Source: an uncultured bacterium
GTDB taxonomy: Bacteria > Cyanobacteriota > Vampirovibrionia > Gastranaerophilales > Gastranaerophilaceae
Direction of reading: 5' to 3'
Length of the DNA stretch: 64,000 nt
Assembly: GCA_949298805.1 (NCBI GenBank)
Contig: CASFXY010000007.1
Span: 1-64,000, forward strand
A model generated the notes under the pieces. It saw only the letters and a list, made by a program, of their open reading frames with translations. It made no database searches and was not told the DNA's origin. Positions 18,001 to 26,859 of the stretch are shown piece by piece (the first letter of the stretch is position 1; every line of letters starts with the position of its first letter). The position numbers were made by a program, and so were the translations under genes.

Positions 18001-18027
18001 TATAGTAGTTGGAAGGGCAACGGCAAG

Positions 18028-18426
18028 ATGATTGATGTTAGGAACTATCCTTTTTTGGGTCAAAGAAACCAAAAACAGGAATTGGAACAACTTAAAAAAG
18101 AAAATTATAGCAGAATATATTCTCATGAAGCTGCGCACAAAAACGCTGCCGGTTCTCTGGGAGGTCCGATAGTAATTGAATATAACCCTCAAGGCATACC
18201 TGTAAGCGGGCATGTAAGCATAAAAATTCCAACCTTAAATAAAGCAAATCCTGATGAAACCATTTCGCAAGCAAAACAAGTGCGCAGAGCTGCTCTTGCG
18301 CCGGGCTCAGACTTGTCGGATGCAGATTTAAAAGTCGCAAGACAAGCACAGAGCATATTGAGCGAAGCTCAAGCTTTTAAAAAAGACAGAGCAGTACAAG
18401 GCGAAACTCTTGATATAACAGCCTAA
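18028..18426 (+). CDS. SprA-related putative metalloprotease, compact
   Basis: A 132-residue protein resembling the SprA-related family (predicted metalloproteases). It has the HExxH-type zinc motif HEAAH in 'YSHEAAHKNAAG', then 'GGPIVIEYNPQG', 'SGHVSIKI', and the family's conserved block 'QVRRAALAPGSDLSDADLKV'. No signal peptide is visible. It is shorter than typical members and consists almost only of the conserved core. Proteolytic activity is predicted from the family, not shown. It has its own promoter behind the two-component operon. Confidence 0.7.
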   Translation: MIDVRNYPFLGQRNQKQELEQLKKENYSRIYSHEAAHKNAAGSLGGPIVIEYNPQGIPVSGHVSIKIPTLNKANPDETISQAKQVRRAALAPGSDLSDADLKVARQAQSILSEAQAFKKDRAVQGETLDITA

Positions 18427-18433
18427 ACTCATT

Positions 18434-19069
18434 TTAAAAAACCGGCGGTGTTTGTATATAATTTGCTTTTAATTTAGCATGGGAAAAATCTTTTTCGATA
18501 TTATCAGAAGATTTTAATTTATTTATACCTAACTCATACATCACTTTTGCAAGATTATAATTTTGCATTTCGTAATTTATAAACTCACACCCCTGTACAT
18601 CTGAAAAATCTCTATACGTATTCAAATCGCAAACTATAGCACGATTTTTAATATTTTTTAAAACATTATCTCTGGTAATAAGCTCAATATTTTCATTATC
18701 GTAAAAATAATACATAAGCCTTCTTGCATCCAAAAGCACAACCGCATTATTTATACCACATGCCTCCTTTAAGATTTCACAAGAATTCAAGCCGACAACA
18801 GGCAAATTAAGCTCAATTGCCATTACTTTTGCGACACTAAGACATGCTCTAATACCCGTAAAACTTCCCGGTCCGCAATTTGTGACAATAGCATCAAGCA
18901 TGTTCAGATTCATGTTTAAATCAGTGCACATTTTTTTTATCCTAGGTATCAAATATGCGCTATGATAGTTATTTTCATCGCTTTCAATTTCATCATAAAG
19001 AAATTTATCTTCATAAAAAATTGCAATATAAGTTTTGTTCAAAGACGTATCGAAACACAAAATATTCAT
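18434..19069 (-). CDS. tsaB: tRNA t6A biosynthesis protein TsaB
   Basis: TsaB is the structural partner of TsaD in making N6-threonylcarbamoyl-adenosine at A37 of ANN-decoding tRNAs. It has the ASKHA-fold start 'ILCFDTSLNKTYIAIF' and the family block 'GPGSFTGIRACLSVAKVMA'. At 211 residues it is near normal length. Its start overlaps the tsaE stop by four bases (ATGA). tsaD is not in the window. Confidence 0.95.
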   Translation of the reverse strand: MNILCFDTSLNKTYIAIFYEDKFLYDEIESDENNYHSAYLIPRIKKMCTDLNMNLNMLDAIVTNCGPGSFTGIRACLSVAKVMAIELNLPVVGLNSCEILKEACGINNAVVLLDARRLMYYFYDNENIELITRDNVLKNIKNRAIVCDLNTYRDFSDVQGCEFINYEMQNYNLAKVMYELGINKLKSSDNIEKDFSHAKLKANYIQTPPVF

Positions 19070-19566
19070 TTATTTGCCTCAAAATCCTTAATTATATTAT
19101 TTGCAAAAACAACATTTTGCTCACCCATAGGCTCAAACTCAAAAATTCTCGTGTCACCTTCATCAGAGTATTCAAGAACATCAGGATACAATATTTTTAT
19201 ATTTAGTCTGTCATGACTTAATGCACCTCGGGAAAAATCCGCCCACTCTACAAAGGTCAAAATTCCCCGTTTTGAATAGTCCGCAAGCTCTTGTTCAATT
19301 GTCTTTATTCCTTCATTTTCAAGGCGATACAAGTCAAAATGATAAATTGGAATTTTATAACCTTTATACTCATTCAAAATAACAAAGCTCGGACTTGTAA
19401 CTTTTTCCTTTACCCCAAAATCCTCCAAGACATATCTCACAAATGCTGTTTTACCGGCACCTATATCGCCAAAAAGAGAAACAAAACAGCCATCATTAGG
19501 CAAATTTTTTGCAAAAGCCTTTGCAAGTTTTTTTGTATCGGTTAAATTTTTACACTCAATTTTCAT
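19066..19566 (-). CDS. tsaE: tRNA t6A biosynthesis ATPase TsaE
   Basis: The ATPase that drives TsaB-TsaD turnover in t6A synthesis. The Walker A motif 'GDIGAGKTAFVR' is clear, followed by 'VTSPSFVILNEYKG' and 'HFDLYRLE', all family signatures. Length 166 is normal. It is first in a two-gene operon with tsaB and divergent from the 58-residue gene at 19670. Confidence 0.96.
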   Translation of the reverse strand: MKIECKNLTDTKKLAKAFAKNLPNDGCFVSLFGDIGAGKTAFVRYVLEDFGVKEKVTSPSFVILNEYKGYKIPIYHFDLYRLENEGIKTIEQELADYSKRGILTFVEWADFSRGALSHDRLNIKILYPDVLEYSDEGDTRIFEFEPMGEQNVVFANNIIKDFEANK

Positions 19567-19669
19567 AAATAAATTTTAACATAAATATACAATTGCTAAA
19601 GTTAAGACTAATACATGCCGAACTAATAAATACAAGGATATTAGTGTATATGGCAGAAAGGTTAGCTTA

Positions 19670-19846
19670 ATGAACGAATACTTAAATCATGAAGAATACA
19701 ATCCGGACATGTGTGAATTTAATCCAAGAAGCGCAGAACTTGAAGCAGAATTAAGAAAACTCGCTCAAAGCGTTGAAAATCCTAAAATGTCATTTTTTCA
19801 AAGTTTAATGAAAAGAATCATACTCCTATCCTCCGCACAAAACTAG
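19670..19846 (+). CDS. Small protein, 58 residues, unknown
   Basis: An ORF too short for most gene callers: ATG at 19670, stop TAG at 19844-19846, preceded by GAAAGG about 9 bases ahead. The product is acidic in its first half (NEYLNHEEY..., 'SAELEAELRKLAQ' predicted helix) and ends in a short basic, hydrophobic segment ('FFQSLMKRIILLSS'), which suggests a membrane-associated amphipathic tail. A strong terminator follows immediately. No family recognised. Confidence 0.6.
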   Translation: MNEYLNHEEYNPDMCEFNPRSAELEAELRKLAQSVENPKMSFFQSLMKRIILLSSAQN

Positions 19847-19850
19847 TAAA

Positions 19851-19877
19851 AATCCCCGAGAACTCGGGGATTTTTCT
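19851..19877 (+). terminator. Terminator after the 58-residue gene
   Basis: Stem AATCCCCGAG/CTCGGGGATT (19851-19860 with 19863-19872) followed by TTTTTC on the plus strand. It sits between convergent genes and can act in both directions. Confidence 0.85.
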
Positions 19878-20515
19878 TAAAATATTTTTTTTGCACCCTG
19901 CTCATGGAACTGCCCGCCTGCACAAACAAGTTCAATCACTTTAAGCAAAAACTCCCTTGGCGCATCAATAGGGCTTATTAAAAATTCTTGATTATCTTTG
20001 TGTCTTATTGTCATTATTGAATTTTGCGTTTTCTCTGCAGGAACATAAAGAGAGGCAATTTCATTATCAAGAAGTGCTCTCATTTGAGAATCATAATCAT
20101 CGGCACCTTTCATTATAATATTATAATTACCGTTCAGCGCAAATATTCTTCCGCAAAACAAAGGCGCTCTGCCTTCTTGCGGCAATGCCTTTGGCGAAAT
20201 ATTAAAACGAGAAGTAAAAGTGATTTTGTGCCATAAAATATTTACATAAGCAAGCGTTTGCGTATTATCTACTTCGCAATACACATTCTGAGTAGGAATA
20301 TTTCTAATTTTAAAAGATTGTTTTAAATATTCAACTACAGATTGCATTGTATCAATCATTTTTATAAAAGTTTCTTGAGTAAACTGGCTTGACTGCTGAA
20401 AATCAAGAAATTGTTTATACATGTAAACCGCGACAAGTCCGGCTCTTTCCTGCACAACGGAAGACTTCCTTACCTGTATATCAAGATTATCCAAACTATC
20501 AAAATTATTTTGCAA
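19877..20515 (-). CDS. Conserved hypothetical protein, 212 residues
   Basis: I do not recognise this soluble protein. It has no signal peptide or membrane segment. The N-terminal third is helical with many Gln; the middle has a beta-type stretch around 'LAYVNILWHKITFTSRF', and a late segment is 'QEFLISPIDAPREFLLKVIEL'. The start is a TTG without a ribosome site; the next Met is at residue 32, so the N-terminus is uncertain. It stands alone between a terminator and divergent xerC. Confidence 0.65.
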   Translation of the reverse strand: MQNNFDSLDNLDIQVRKSSVVQERAGLVAVYMYKQFLDFQQSSQFTQETFIKMIDTMQSVVEYLKQSFKIRNIPTQNVYCEVDNTQTLAYVNILWHKITFTSRFNISPKALPQEGRAPLFCGRIFALNGNYNIIMKGADDYDSQMRALLDNEIASLYVPAEKTQNSIMTIRHKDNQEFLISPIDAPREFLLKVIELVCAGGQFHEQGAKKIF

Positions 20516-20676
20516 TTTTATAATACCTTTTTAACTCAAAGGATATTTAAATGATATAACAAAAACGGGGATTATTATATACAAGAATAATATTATTCTT
20601 TACATTTTTGAATACGGAGTTTATATTATTTTTTTAAAATACGTGTATAATTAAAAAATACAGGCTTGGAGTTTTT

Positions 20677-21579
20677 ATGGGAGTTAATAATAATTCCAAA
20701 AAATACTTGGAAGAATTCAAAATTTATTTAAAAAGTGAGAAAAATTTTTCCTCACACACTATACGAGCTTACACAGGGGATGTGTACACATTTTTAATAT
20801 GGGCAGATAATTTAGATGTTAACGAAATAAACACAAAAAAATTCAGCGAATATTTATATTTCATTCAAAAAATTAACTACACAAAAACGACAATTGCCAG
20901 AAAAATAGCCTCTATAAGAGCTTTTTATAAATTTCTGTACCAAGAAGAAATTATTGAAACTAATCCCTCAGATGCCATTTGTGCACCTAAACGTCCAAAA
21001 TCCTTGCCTGATTTTATGAGTGAAGAAGAAGTTGAAAATATTTTAAGAAATATCAAAATAGAAACTCCTGCAGGTTATAGAAACAGAGTAATTTTTGAAC
21101 TTCTTTGGGTTTCAGGTATGCGAATTGGCGAACTTTCAGGTCTTAATTATGAAAATCTCAACCTCGAACAAAACGAAATAAAAGTTTTAGGAAAAGGTTC
21201 AAAAGAAAGAATTGTGCTCATTCCCAATAAAACAAAGGAAAACCTCGAAAATTATATTAATAATGTTTCCGATTTAATTTGCAAAACAAAAAAAACACCT
21301 TCCTCTCCTTTGTTTATTAATTACAACGGCTTTAGACTGCAAAATCAAAGTATAAGAAAAGCCTTAAATGAAGTGGTTCAAAAAATCGAATTACCAAAAA
21401 AAATCACTCCTCATGTTTTTAGGCACAGTTTTGCAACCAGATTGCTTGAAAACGGTGCGGATTTAAGAATTGTACAAGAGCTTTTAGGACATGCAAGTAT
21501 ATCAAATACTCAAATATATACGCACATTTCAAGTGTAAGGCTAAAAGCTGTCTATGACTCGGCGCATCCTCGCGCATAA
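20677..21579 (+). CDS. xerC: Tyrosine recombinase XerC/XerD
   Basis: A site-specific tyrosine recombinase, most likely for chromosome dimer resolution. The N-terminal SAM-like core-binding domain covers 7-95. All catalytic residues are present: Arg149, Lys173, His246, Arg249, His272 and nucleophile Tyr281 ('QIYTHIS'). At 300 residues, with no attachment sites or phage genes nearby, it fits a housekeeping Xer protein more than a mobile-element integrase. GGAG precedes the ATG. C versus D cannot be decided from one copy. Confidence 0.9.
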   Translation: MGVNNNSKKYLEEFKIYLKSEKNFSSHTIRAYTGDVYTFLIWADNLDVNEINTKKFSEYLYFIQKINYTKTTIARKIASIRAFYKFLYQEEIIETNPSDAICAPKRPKSLPDFMSEEEVENILRNIKIETPAGYRNRVIFELLWVSGMRIGELSGLNYENLNLEQNEIKVLGKGSKERIVLIPNKTKENLENYINNVSDLICKTKKTPSSPLFINYNGFRLQNQSIRKALNEVVQKIELPKKITPHVFRHSFATRLLENGADLRIVQELLGHASISNTQIYTHISSVRLKAVYDSAHPRA

Positions 21580-21636
21580 CTTTATTACTCTTGTGGGTAA
21601 TAAAAACCGATTAGAAATTGTAATATCATTTGCGTA

Positions 21637-22704
21637 ATGAAAAAATTATTTATTGTTACAATTTTATCGGCTTTCTTGGTATTTCTCAGCGGTTGTAATG
21701 CCAAAAACGAACAAACAATAAGACCCGTTGAGTATATAATAGTGCAGAGCGGCACAGACATTACAAATAAAACATTTTTTGGCTACTTAAAATCAAGCTC
21801 GCTAACAGATTTAAGCTTTCAAATAGAAGGAACTCTGAAAAAAATCCTTGTAAATGAAGGACAAAACGTCAAAAAAGGGCAAATAATAGCCGAACTTGAT
21901 GCACCCTTGTACAATATTCAGGTACAAGAGGCAAAATATGCGCTTTCCGATGCGATAATCCAATATCAAAATGCAAAAAATTATTATGAAAGAATAAAAA
22001 AACTTCATGCAGCAGGCGGGATTTCGGATAACGATTTAGATAATGCCAAAACAAAAATGGAATCATCAAATGCGCAAATACAAATTGCACGGGAAAAATT
22101 AAATTATATGAGTCATCGCTCGGGATATGAAAGAATTTACGCACCTACTGACGGCATAATATTATCCAAAGCGGTATCAGAGCAACAATATTTAAGTCCC
22201 GGCACAACAGTTGTACAATTTCAGGGAAATTCGGATGTTGAAGCATTTATTTTTATTTCCCAAAACTACATAAATAAAATATGGCGCGGACAAAAAGCAA
22301 AAGTAAAAGTCGATGCTATAAAAAATATGGTTTTTAATGCCTATGTAAAAGAAATGAGCGAAACAAGTCTTGAAAGACTCTCATACAGAGTAAAATTAAA
22401 AATAGTAAATCAAAGCCCAATGTTAAAAGATGGTATGAGTGCGAGTGCTGTTTTTGAAATTGAACCTGAAGACAAAACACAAATTTTCATACCGATTAAT
22501 TCAATTATAAAAGAGGGGGGCAATGATATCGTTTACACAATAGTAAACAGGCAAAACGGCATTGGTGAAATTAAAAAAAATATAATCACAACAGGCGATT
22601 TGAATAACGATAAAATTAATATAAAAAGCGGAATAAATAACGGAGATTATGTTGTAACAAGAGGGATAAACGAAGTTCAGGAAGGGCAAAAGGTAAAATA
22701 TTAA
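21637..22704 (+). CDS. RND efflux adaptor (membrane fusion lipoprotein)
   Basis: The periplasmic adaptor of a tripartite efflux system. The N-terminus is a lipoprotein signal with lipobox LSGC (Cys20). A barrel-sandwich/biotinyl-like segment follows ('VNEGQNVKKGQIIAELD', about 72-88), then a helical hairpin (95-160) and beta-barrel domains. The stop overlaps the pump gene start (TAATG). The outer-membrane TolC-like partner is not in the window. Substrates are unknown. Confidence 0.92.
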   Translation: MKKLFIVTILSAFLVFLSGCNAKNEQTIRPVEYIIVQSGTDITNKTFFGYLKSSSLTDLSFQIEGTLKKILVNEGQNVKKGQIIAELDAPLYNIQVQEAKYALSDAIIQYQNAKNYYERIKKLHAAGGISDNDLDNAKTKMESSNAQIQIAREKLNYMSHRSGYERIYAPTDGIILSKAVSEQQYLSPGTTVVQFQGNSDVEAFIFISQNYINKIWRGQKAKVKVDAIKNMVFNAYVKEMSETSLERLSYRVKLKIVNQSPMLKDGMSASAVFEIEPEDKTQIFIPINSIIKEGGNDIVYTIVNRQNGIGEIKKNIITTGDLNNDKINIKSGINNGDYVVTRGINEVQEGQKVKY

Positions 22705-25700
22705 TGCGCCTTACAAAATTTTTTCTGAATAACAAATACTTGCTTGTAACACTTGTTGCAATTTTTATAATCGGCGGCATATCGTACTATATAAACACCC
22801 CAAGGAATGAAGACCCCGGATTTAAAATAAGAACAGCAACGGTAACAACCAATTACAAAGGTGCAAATGCAAAACAAGTTGACAAATATGTAACCGATAA
22901 AATTGAAGTAGCAATTGAACAAATGAGCGAAGTGGAAGAAATAAAAAGCCGCTCATACGAAGGGAAAAGTATTGTATATGTAAATGTATACGAAACATAC
23001 AAAGATTTACAACCAATTTGGGACAAATTAAGAAGAAAAATAAATAATGCGCTATCAACACTCCCAAAAGGTGTAACACCTGTTATAAACGATGAATTCT
23101 CAGATGTGTTCGGAATAATTATCGCTGTTGTCGGGCAAGATTTTGAATACATCGAACTAAAGAGTTATACAGATACAATAAAAGATGAGTTAATTAAATT
23201 AAAAGATACTGCTAAGGCGGAAATAATTGGTGCTCAGCAGGAAGTTGTATATCTTTATTATGATAACTCCAAACTCGCACGCTACAATTTAAGCCCGGAT
23301 GAACTTCAAAAAATACTCAGCGGTGCAAATATAATAGCGCCCAGCGGAGAAATACTGGTGGGGGACAGATACATTTTAATTCAGACGCAAGACAACTATA
23401 AAGATATTGAAAACATTAAAAATACTGTCATTTCTTTACCCAAAAAAGGTGACGCTCTAAAGTTGGGTGATATTTTAACAATAGAAAAAACTTACTTAAA
23501 CCCTCCTTTGGTAATAACTGAATTTAACGGCAAAAAAGCAATTATAATAGCTTTATCGATGAAAGATAACGGAAACATCTTAAAATTCGGAAATGAAGTT
23601 AAAAAGAAAATAAAAGAATTAAAAAATTACGTACCCATTGGCATAAATATTGAAATAGCAGCCTTTCAGCCTGATTATGTAAAATACTTGACAGACAAAT
23701 TTACAAACAGCCTGTTTCAAAGTGTACTTATAGTAATAAGTTTAATACTTTTAATACTTGGCATTAAAGCCGGACTTATTGTAGGGCTGATAATTCCTGT
23801 TACAATTCTTGGAACATTTTTTATTATGGGAAATTTAAAAATAGGGCTTGATAAAATCTCGTTAAGTGCATTAATCATATCGCTTGGCATACTTGTTGAT
23901 AATTCTATTGTAATATCGGAAGGAATTTTAAAAAAAATAAAACAAAAAACTAAAAATTTAGAAAAATCGGTAATTCTTGTTTGCGAAAAATTTCAAACCC
24001 CACTTTTGATTTCAACCCTTACTACTTCTTGTGCATTTTTACCTATATACCTTGCAAATTCAACCGTAAGCGAATATACATCAAGCCTTTTTAAAGTAGT
24101 TGCAATTACCCTATTGATTTCTTGGTTTTTGTCGATAACATTTTTACCGTATTTAATGGAAAAATTTTACAGAAAGGGCGTAAACAGTTCGTTTAAAGAA
24201 ATAAATGTATCAAAATATTTATCACATTACTTGAAATACGCTGTCAATAATCCAAAAAAGACGGTCGTTATTGCTTGCATATTTGTTGCAATATCATTTT
24301 CACTTTTTTCATTTGTTCCGAAAATATTTTTTCCTGATTCTGATAGAGCAATGTTTGAAGTGGAATTTAATCTGCCCGAAGGAACAGATATAAAAGTAAC
24401 ACAAAAAACAATCCAAAAAGCACAAGATTATCTTAAAACATTAAACAACGTAAAAAATTTTTCAAGCTATATAGGGACGTCCGCACCAAGATATGTACTA
24501 AGTGCAAGCCCTGAGCCTATAAAAAGCAATTACGGTATGATTCTTGTTAACACAAAAAATTATAAAAAAGTTGGCGAAGATGTAAAAAAAGTACAAAAAT
24601 ATTGTTCCGAAACATTTGCCGATGCGAATGTTATTGCAAGAAAAGTTCCCTTGGGTCCGCCCTATGATGCACCGGTCGAAATAAGGATATCAGGTTCCGA
24701 TGAAAATAAGCTTTTTGAAATCGTTCGAAACATACAACAAGAACTAAGAAAAATTGACGGCATAATTCTTGTAAAAGATGACTGGGGTGCAAAAACTCCA
24801 AAAATAAAAATAAATGTTGACGAACAAAGTGCCTCAAGGCATGGCATTACAAACGAAAGTGTTGCAAAATCACTGCAAACAGGTCTTAGTGGCTACGAAG
24901 TTTCCAGTTACTGGCGAGATACCACCTCAATTCCAATCATCTATCGTCTTAATGCGCAGTCCAGAAACAATATAGATAAAATAGACTCTATGAGCATATA
25001 CTCATCTCTTTATGGTAATTCAATGCCCTTATCCGAAATTGCCGAATTATCACTTGTATTTGAATATCCAAAAATATTTAGGCGCAACAGACTTTTAACA
25101 ATAACCGTCCAAGGTTACATAGACAATGAAAAAACAACGGCGCAAAAGGTGATAAGCGAAATAACACCTTATCTCAACAATATTAACTATCCGCTTGGCT
25201 ACGGATGGGAAGCGGGCGGAAGTGTTGAAAATTCAAAAAAAGGTAATAAATCTATAGCACAAAAGTTGCCGATAGCATTTGGTATTATTCTTATACTTTT
25301 AATAGGCTTTTTTAACTCCTTTAAAATACCCGTAATAATCATTATAAGTGCATTTATGGCATTAAGTGGCGCAAATATAGGACTTTTAATTACCCACAGC
25401 GAATTTGGTTTTATGACTTTTTTGGCATACATTTGCCTTGTAGGAATTGCAACAAATAATGCTGTTGTATTGCTTAATACAATTGAATTTGAAAGAAAAA
25501 CAAACAAAAGCACGAATTTAACTTTAAAAATTCAAAAAGCAACCAGAAGCCGAATTACTCCTATTATTCTGACCGCAATTACAACAATTGGAGGGATGTT
25601 GCCTCTTTGGATAGGGCGCGATCCAATGTTTTCATCTCTTGCGGTTGCAATTATTTTTGGCTTGTTAAGTTCCGTTTTGATAACACTTTTTGTAGCACCA

Positions 25701-25766
25701 TCTTTATATCTTATCTTATGCGGTAAAGAAGCTCAAAAAGAAGATTTAAATCATCAAACTCAATAG
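22704..25766 (+). CDS. RND efflux pump permease (AcrB/HAE1-like)
   Basis: A 1020-residue inner-membrane proton-driven exporter. It shows the expected two-fold layout: TM1 (9-27), a large periplasmic domain, TM2-6 (about 330-475), TM7 near 520, a second periplasmic domain, and TM8-12 (about 855-1010). TM4 carries 'LGILVDNSIVISEGIL' with one Asp of the proton relay (Asp-Asn rather than Asp-Asp). It is coupled to the adaptor. Its last 56 bases overlap the convergent bioF gene. Confidence 0.95.
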   Translation: MRLTKFFLNNKYLLVTLVAIFIIGGISYYINTPRNEDPGFKIRTATVTTNYKGANAKQVDKYVTDKIEVAIEQMSEVEEIKSRSYEGKSIVYVNVYETYKDLQPIWDKLRRKINNALSTLPKGVTPVINDEFSDVFGIIIAVVGQDFEYIELKSYTDTIKDELIKLKDTAKAEIIGAQQEVVYLYYDNSKLARYNLSPDELQKILSGANIIAPSGEILVGDRYILIQTQDNYKDIENIKNTVISLPKKGDALKLGDILTIEKTYLNPPLVITEFNGKKAIIIALSMKDNGNILKFGNEVKKKIKELKNYVPIGINIEIAAFQPDYVKYLTDKFTNSLFQSVLIVISLILLILGIKAGLIVGLIIPVTILGTFFIMGNLKIGLDKISLSALIISLGILVDNSIVISEGILKKIKQKTKNLEKSVILVCEKFQTPLLISTLTTSCAFLPIYLANSTVSEYTSSLFKVVAITLLISWFLSITFLPYLMEKFYRKGVNSSFKEINVSKYLSHYLKYAVNNPKKTVVIACIFVAISFSLFSFVPKIFFPDSDRAMFEVEFNLPEGTDIKVTQKTIQKAQDYLKTLNNVKNFSSYIGTSAPRYVLSASPEPIKSNYGMILVNTKNYKKVGEDVKKVQKYCSETFADANVIARKVPLGPPYDAPVEIRISGSDENKLFEIVRNIQQELRKIDGIILVKDDWGAKTPKIKINVDEQSASRHGITNESVAKSLQTGLSGYEVSSYWRDTTSIPIIYRLNAQSRNNIDKIDSMSIYSSLYGNSMPLSEIAELSLVFEYPKIFRRNRLLTITVQGYIDNEKTTAQKVISEITPYLNNINYPLGYGWEAGGSVENSKKGNKSIAQKLPIAFGIILILLIGFFNSFKIPVIIIISAFMALSGANIGLLITHSEFGFMTFLAYICLVGIATNNAVVLLNTIEFERKTNKSTNLTLKIQKATRSRITPIILTAITTIGGMLPLWIGRDPMFSSLAVAIIFGLLSSVLITLFVAPSLYLILCGKEAQKEDLNHQTQ

Positions 25767-26859
25767 CTGAACTAAGTGAAATTCTAAGACGTGCAGAATT
25801 TTTTGCTACAGTCGGATATCTTATTGGTAAGCAATAAAAACCATTGTCATATAAAAAATTTGAAGCCCGTATGGCTTTTTGATTCTCTCCCATTACAACG
25901 GGAATAATATAGCTTGAACCTAAAATATTAAGTCCCGAAAGTTCTTTATGGACATAATCTTTTAAAATTAAAAGTTTTTTTGATAAAAAATCTGTCGAAA
26001 AAATATATTCTTTTAAAACAAAATAGGCAAACTCGGCACTAATTTGAGGAAAAACTGTAGAAAATATAAAAGGTCTGGCGAAATTAGTTAAATAATCAAT
26101 TAAAATCTTATCTCCTACACAAAAAGCGCCGTATGAACCAATCGCCTTGCCAAAAGTACCCATTATCAAATCAACCCTGTCAGTCAATTTTTCTTGCGCG
26201 CAAAAACCTAATCCGGCGCCATAAACACCAAAAGAATGTGCCTCATCTATGATTAAAATTGCATTATACTTTTCCTTCAGCTCAACAAGTTTTTTTATAT
26301 CGCAAAAATCACCATCCATTGAAAAAAGTGCTTCAGAAGATATAATTACGTTATTATATTTTTCTCTATATCTTATTAATTTTGCTTCCAAATCTTCATA
26401 ATTGACATGCTTAAAAGGTATTAAATCTGAACCGCCAAGACGAATGCCGTCGATTATACTTGCATGATTTAATTTATCGCAAAAGACAGCATCACCTTTT
26501 TTTGCAAGTGAACTGTATATTCCTACATTTGCGTGATATCCGCTATTAAAAAGCAGTGCGGATTGCTTTAAAAATTTTTCGCACAATAATTTTTCAAGTT
26601 TAACATAAGAATTTGTATTTGCACACAAAAGTCGCGCGGAAGGAACACTTAATGATAAATCATAAGTCTTTAAAAACTCTTTTCTTGCCTCGATATTTGT
26701 ACTAATTCCCAGATAATCATTAGATGAAAGATTGAGCAATTTTTTATTATCTTGTAAAACATATTTTGAAGAAATTTCAAGAGGTTTTAAATTTCTAAAA
26801 TTAAGCGCCCGTTTTTGTTCTTCAAGACAATTTTGATAGTATTCATAAGACTTTTTCAT
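25711..26859 (-). CDS. bioF: 8-amino-7-oxononanoate synthase (BioF-like)
   Basis: A PLP-dependent alpha-oxoamine synthase that condenses an acyl-CoA with an amino acid; BioF uses pimeloyl-CoA (or -ACP) and L-alanine in biotin synthesis. Signatures: 'NLSSNDYLGIS', 'HASIIDGIRL', 'DEAHSFGVYG' and the PLP-lysine region 'MGTFGKAIGSYGAF'. At 382 residues it is full length. It overlaps the upstream amino-acid symporter by 17 bases, so they are co-translated. No other biotin genes are here, so related 2-amino-3-ketobutyrate ligase activity remains possible. Confidence 0.85.
   Translation of the reverse strand: MKKSYEYYQNCLEEQKRALNFRNLKPLEISSKYVLQDNKKLLNLSSNDYLGISTNIEARKEFLKTYDLSLSVPSARLLCANTNSYVKLEKLLCEKFLKQSALLFNSGYHANVGIYSSLAKKGDAVFCDKLNHASIIDGIRLGGSDLIPFKHVNYEDLEAKLIRYREKYNNVIISSEALFSMDGDFCDIKKLVELKEKYNAILIIDEAHSFGVYGAGLGFCAQEKLTDRVDLIMGTFGKAIGSYGAFCVGDKILIDYLTNFARPFIFSTVFPQISAEFAYFVLKEYIFSTDFLSKKLLILKDYVHKELSGLNILGSSYIIPVVMGENQKAIRASNFLYDNGFYCLPIRYPTVAKNSARLRISLSSAIEFDDLNLLFELLYRIR

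Noticed and set aside
20677-21579. Tyrosine recombinase as evidence of an integrated element
   Set aside because: No phage, plasmid or transposon genes, attachment repeats or tRNA border it; it fits housekeeping XerC/D.
21581-21604. Hairpin TTTATTAC/GTAATAAA after xerC as a terminator
   Set aside because: All-AT-rich stem apart from one pair and no T-run follows on either strand.
25711-25766. 56-base overlap of the RND pump and bioF as a frameshift or misassembly
   Set aside because: Both proteins end with plausible C-termini of normal length; convergent overlaps are frequent in this window (comEC/yebC, panD/ilvN).
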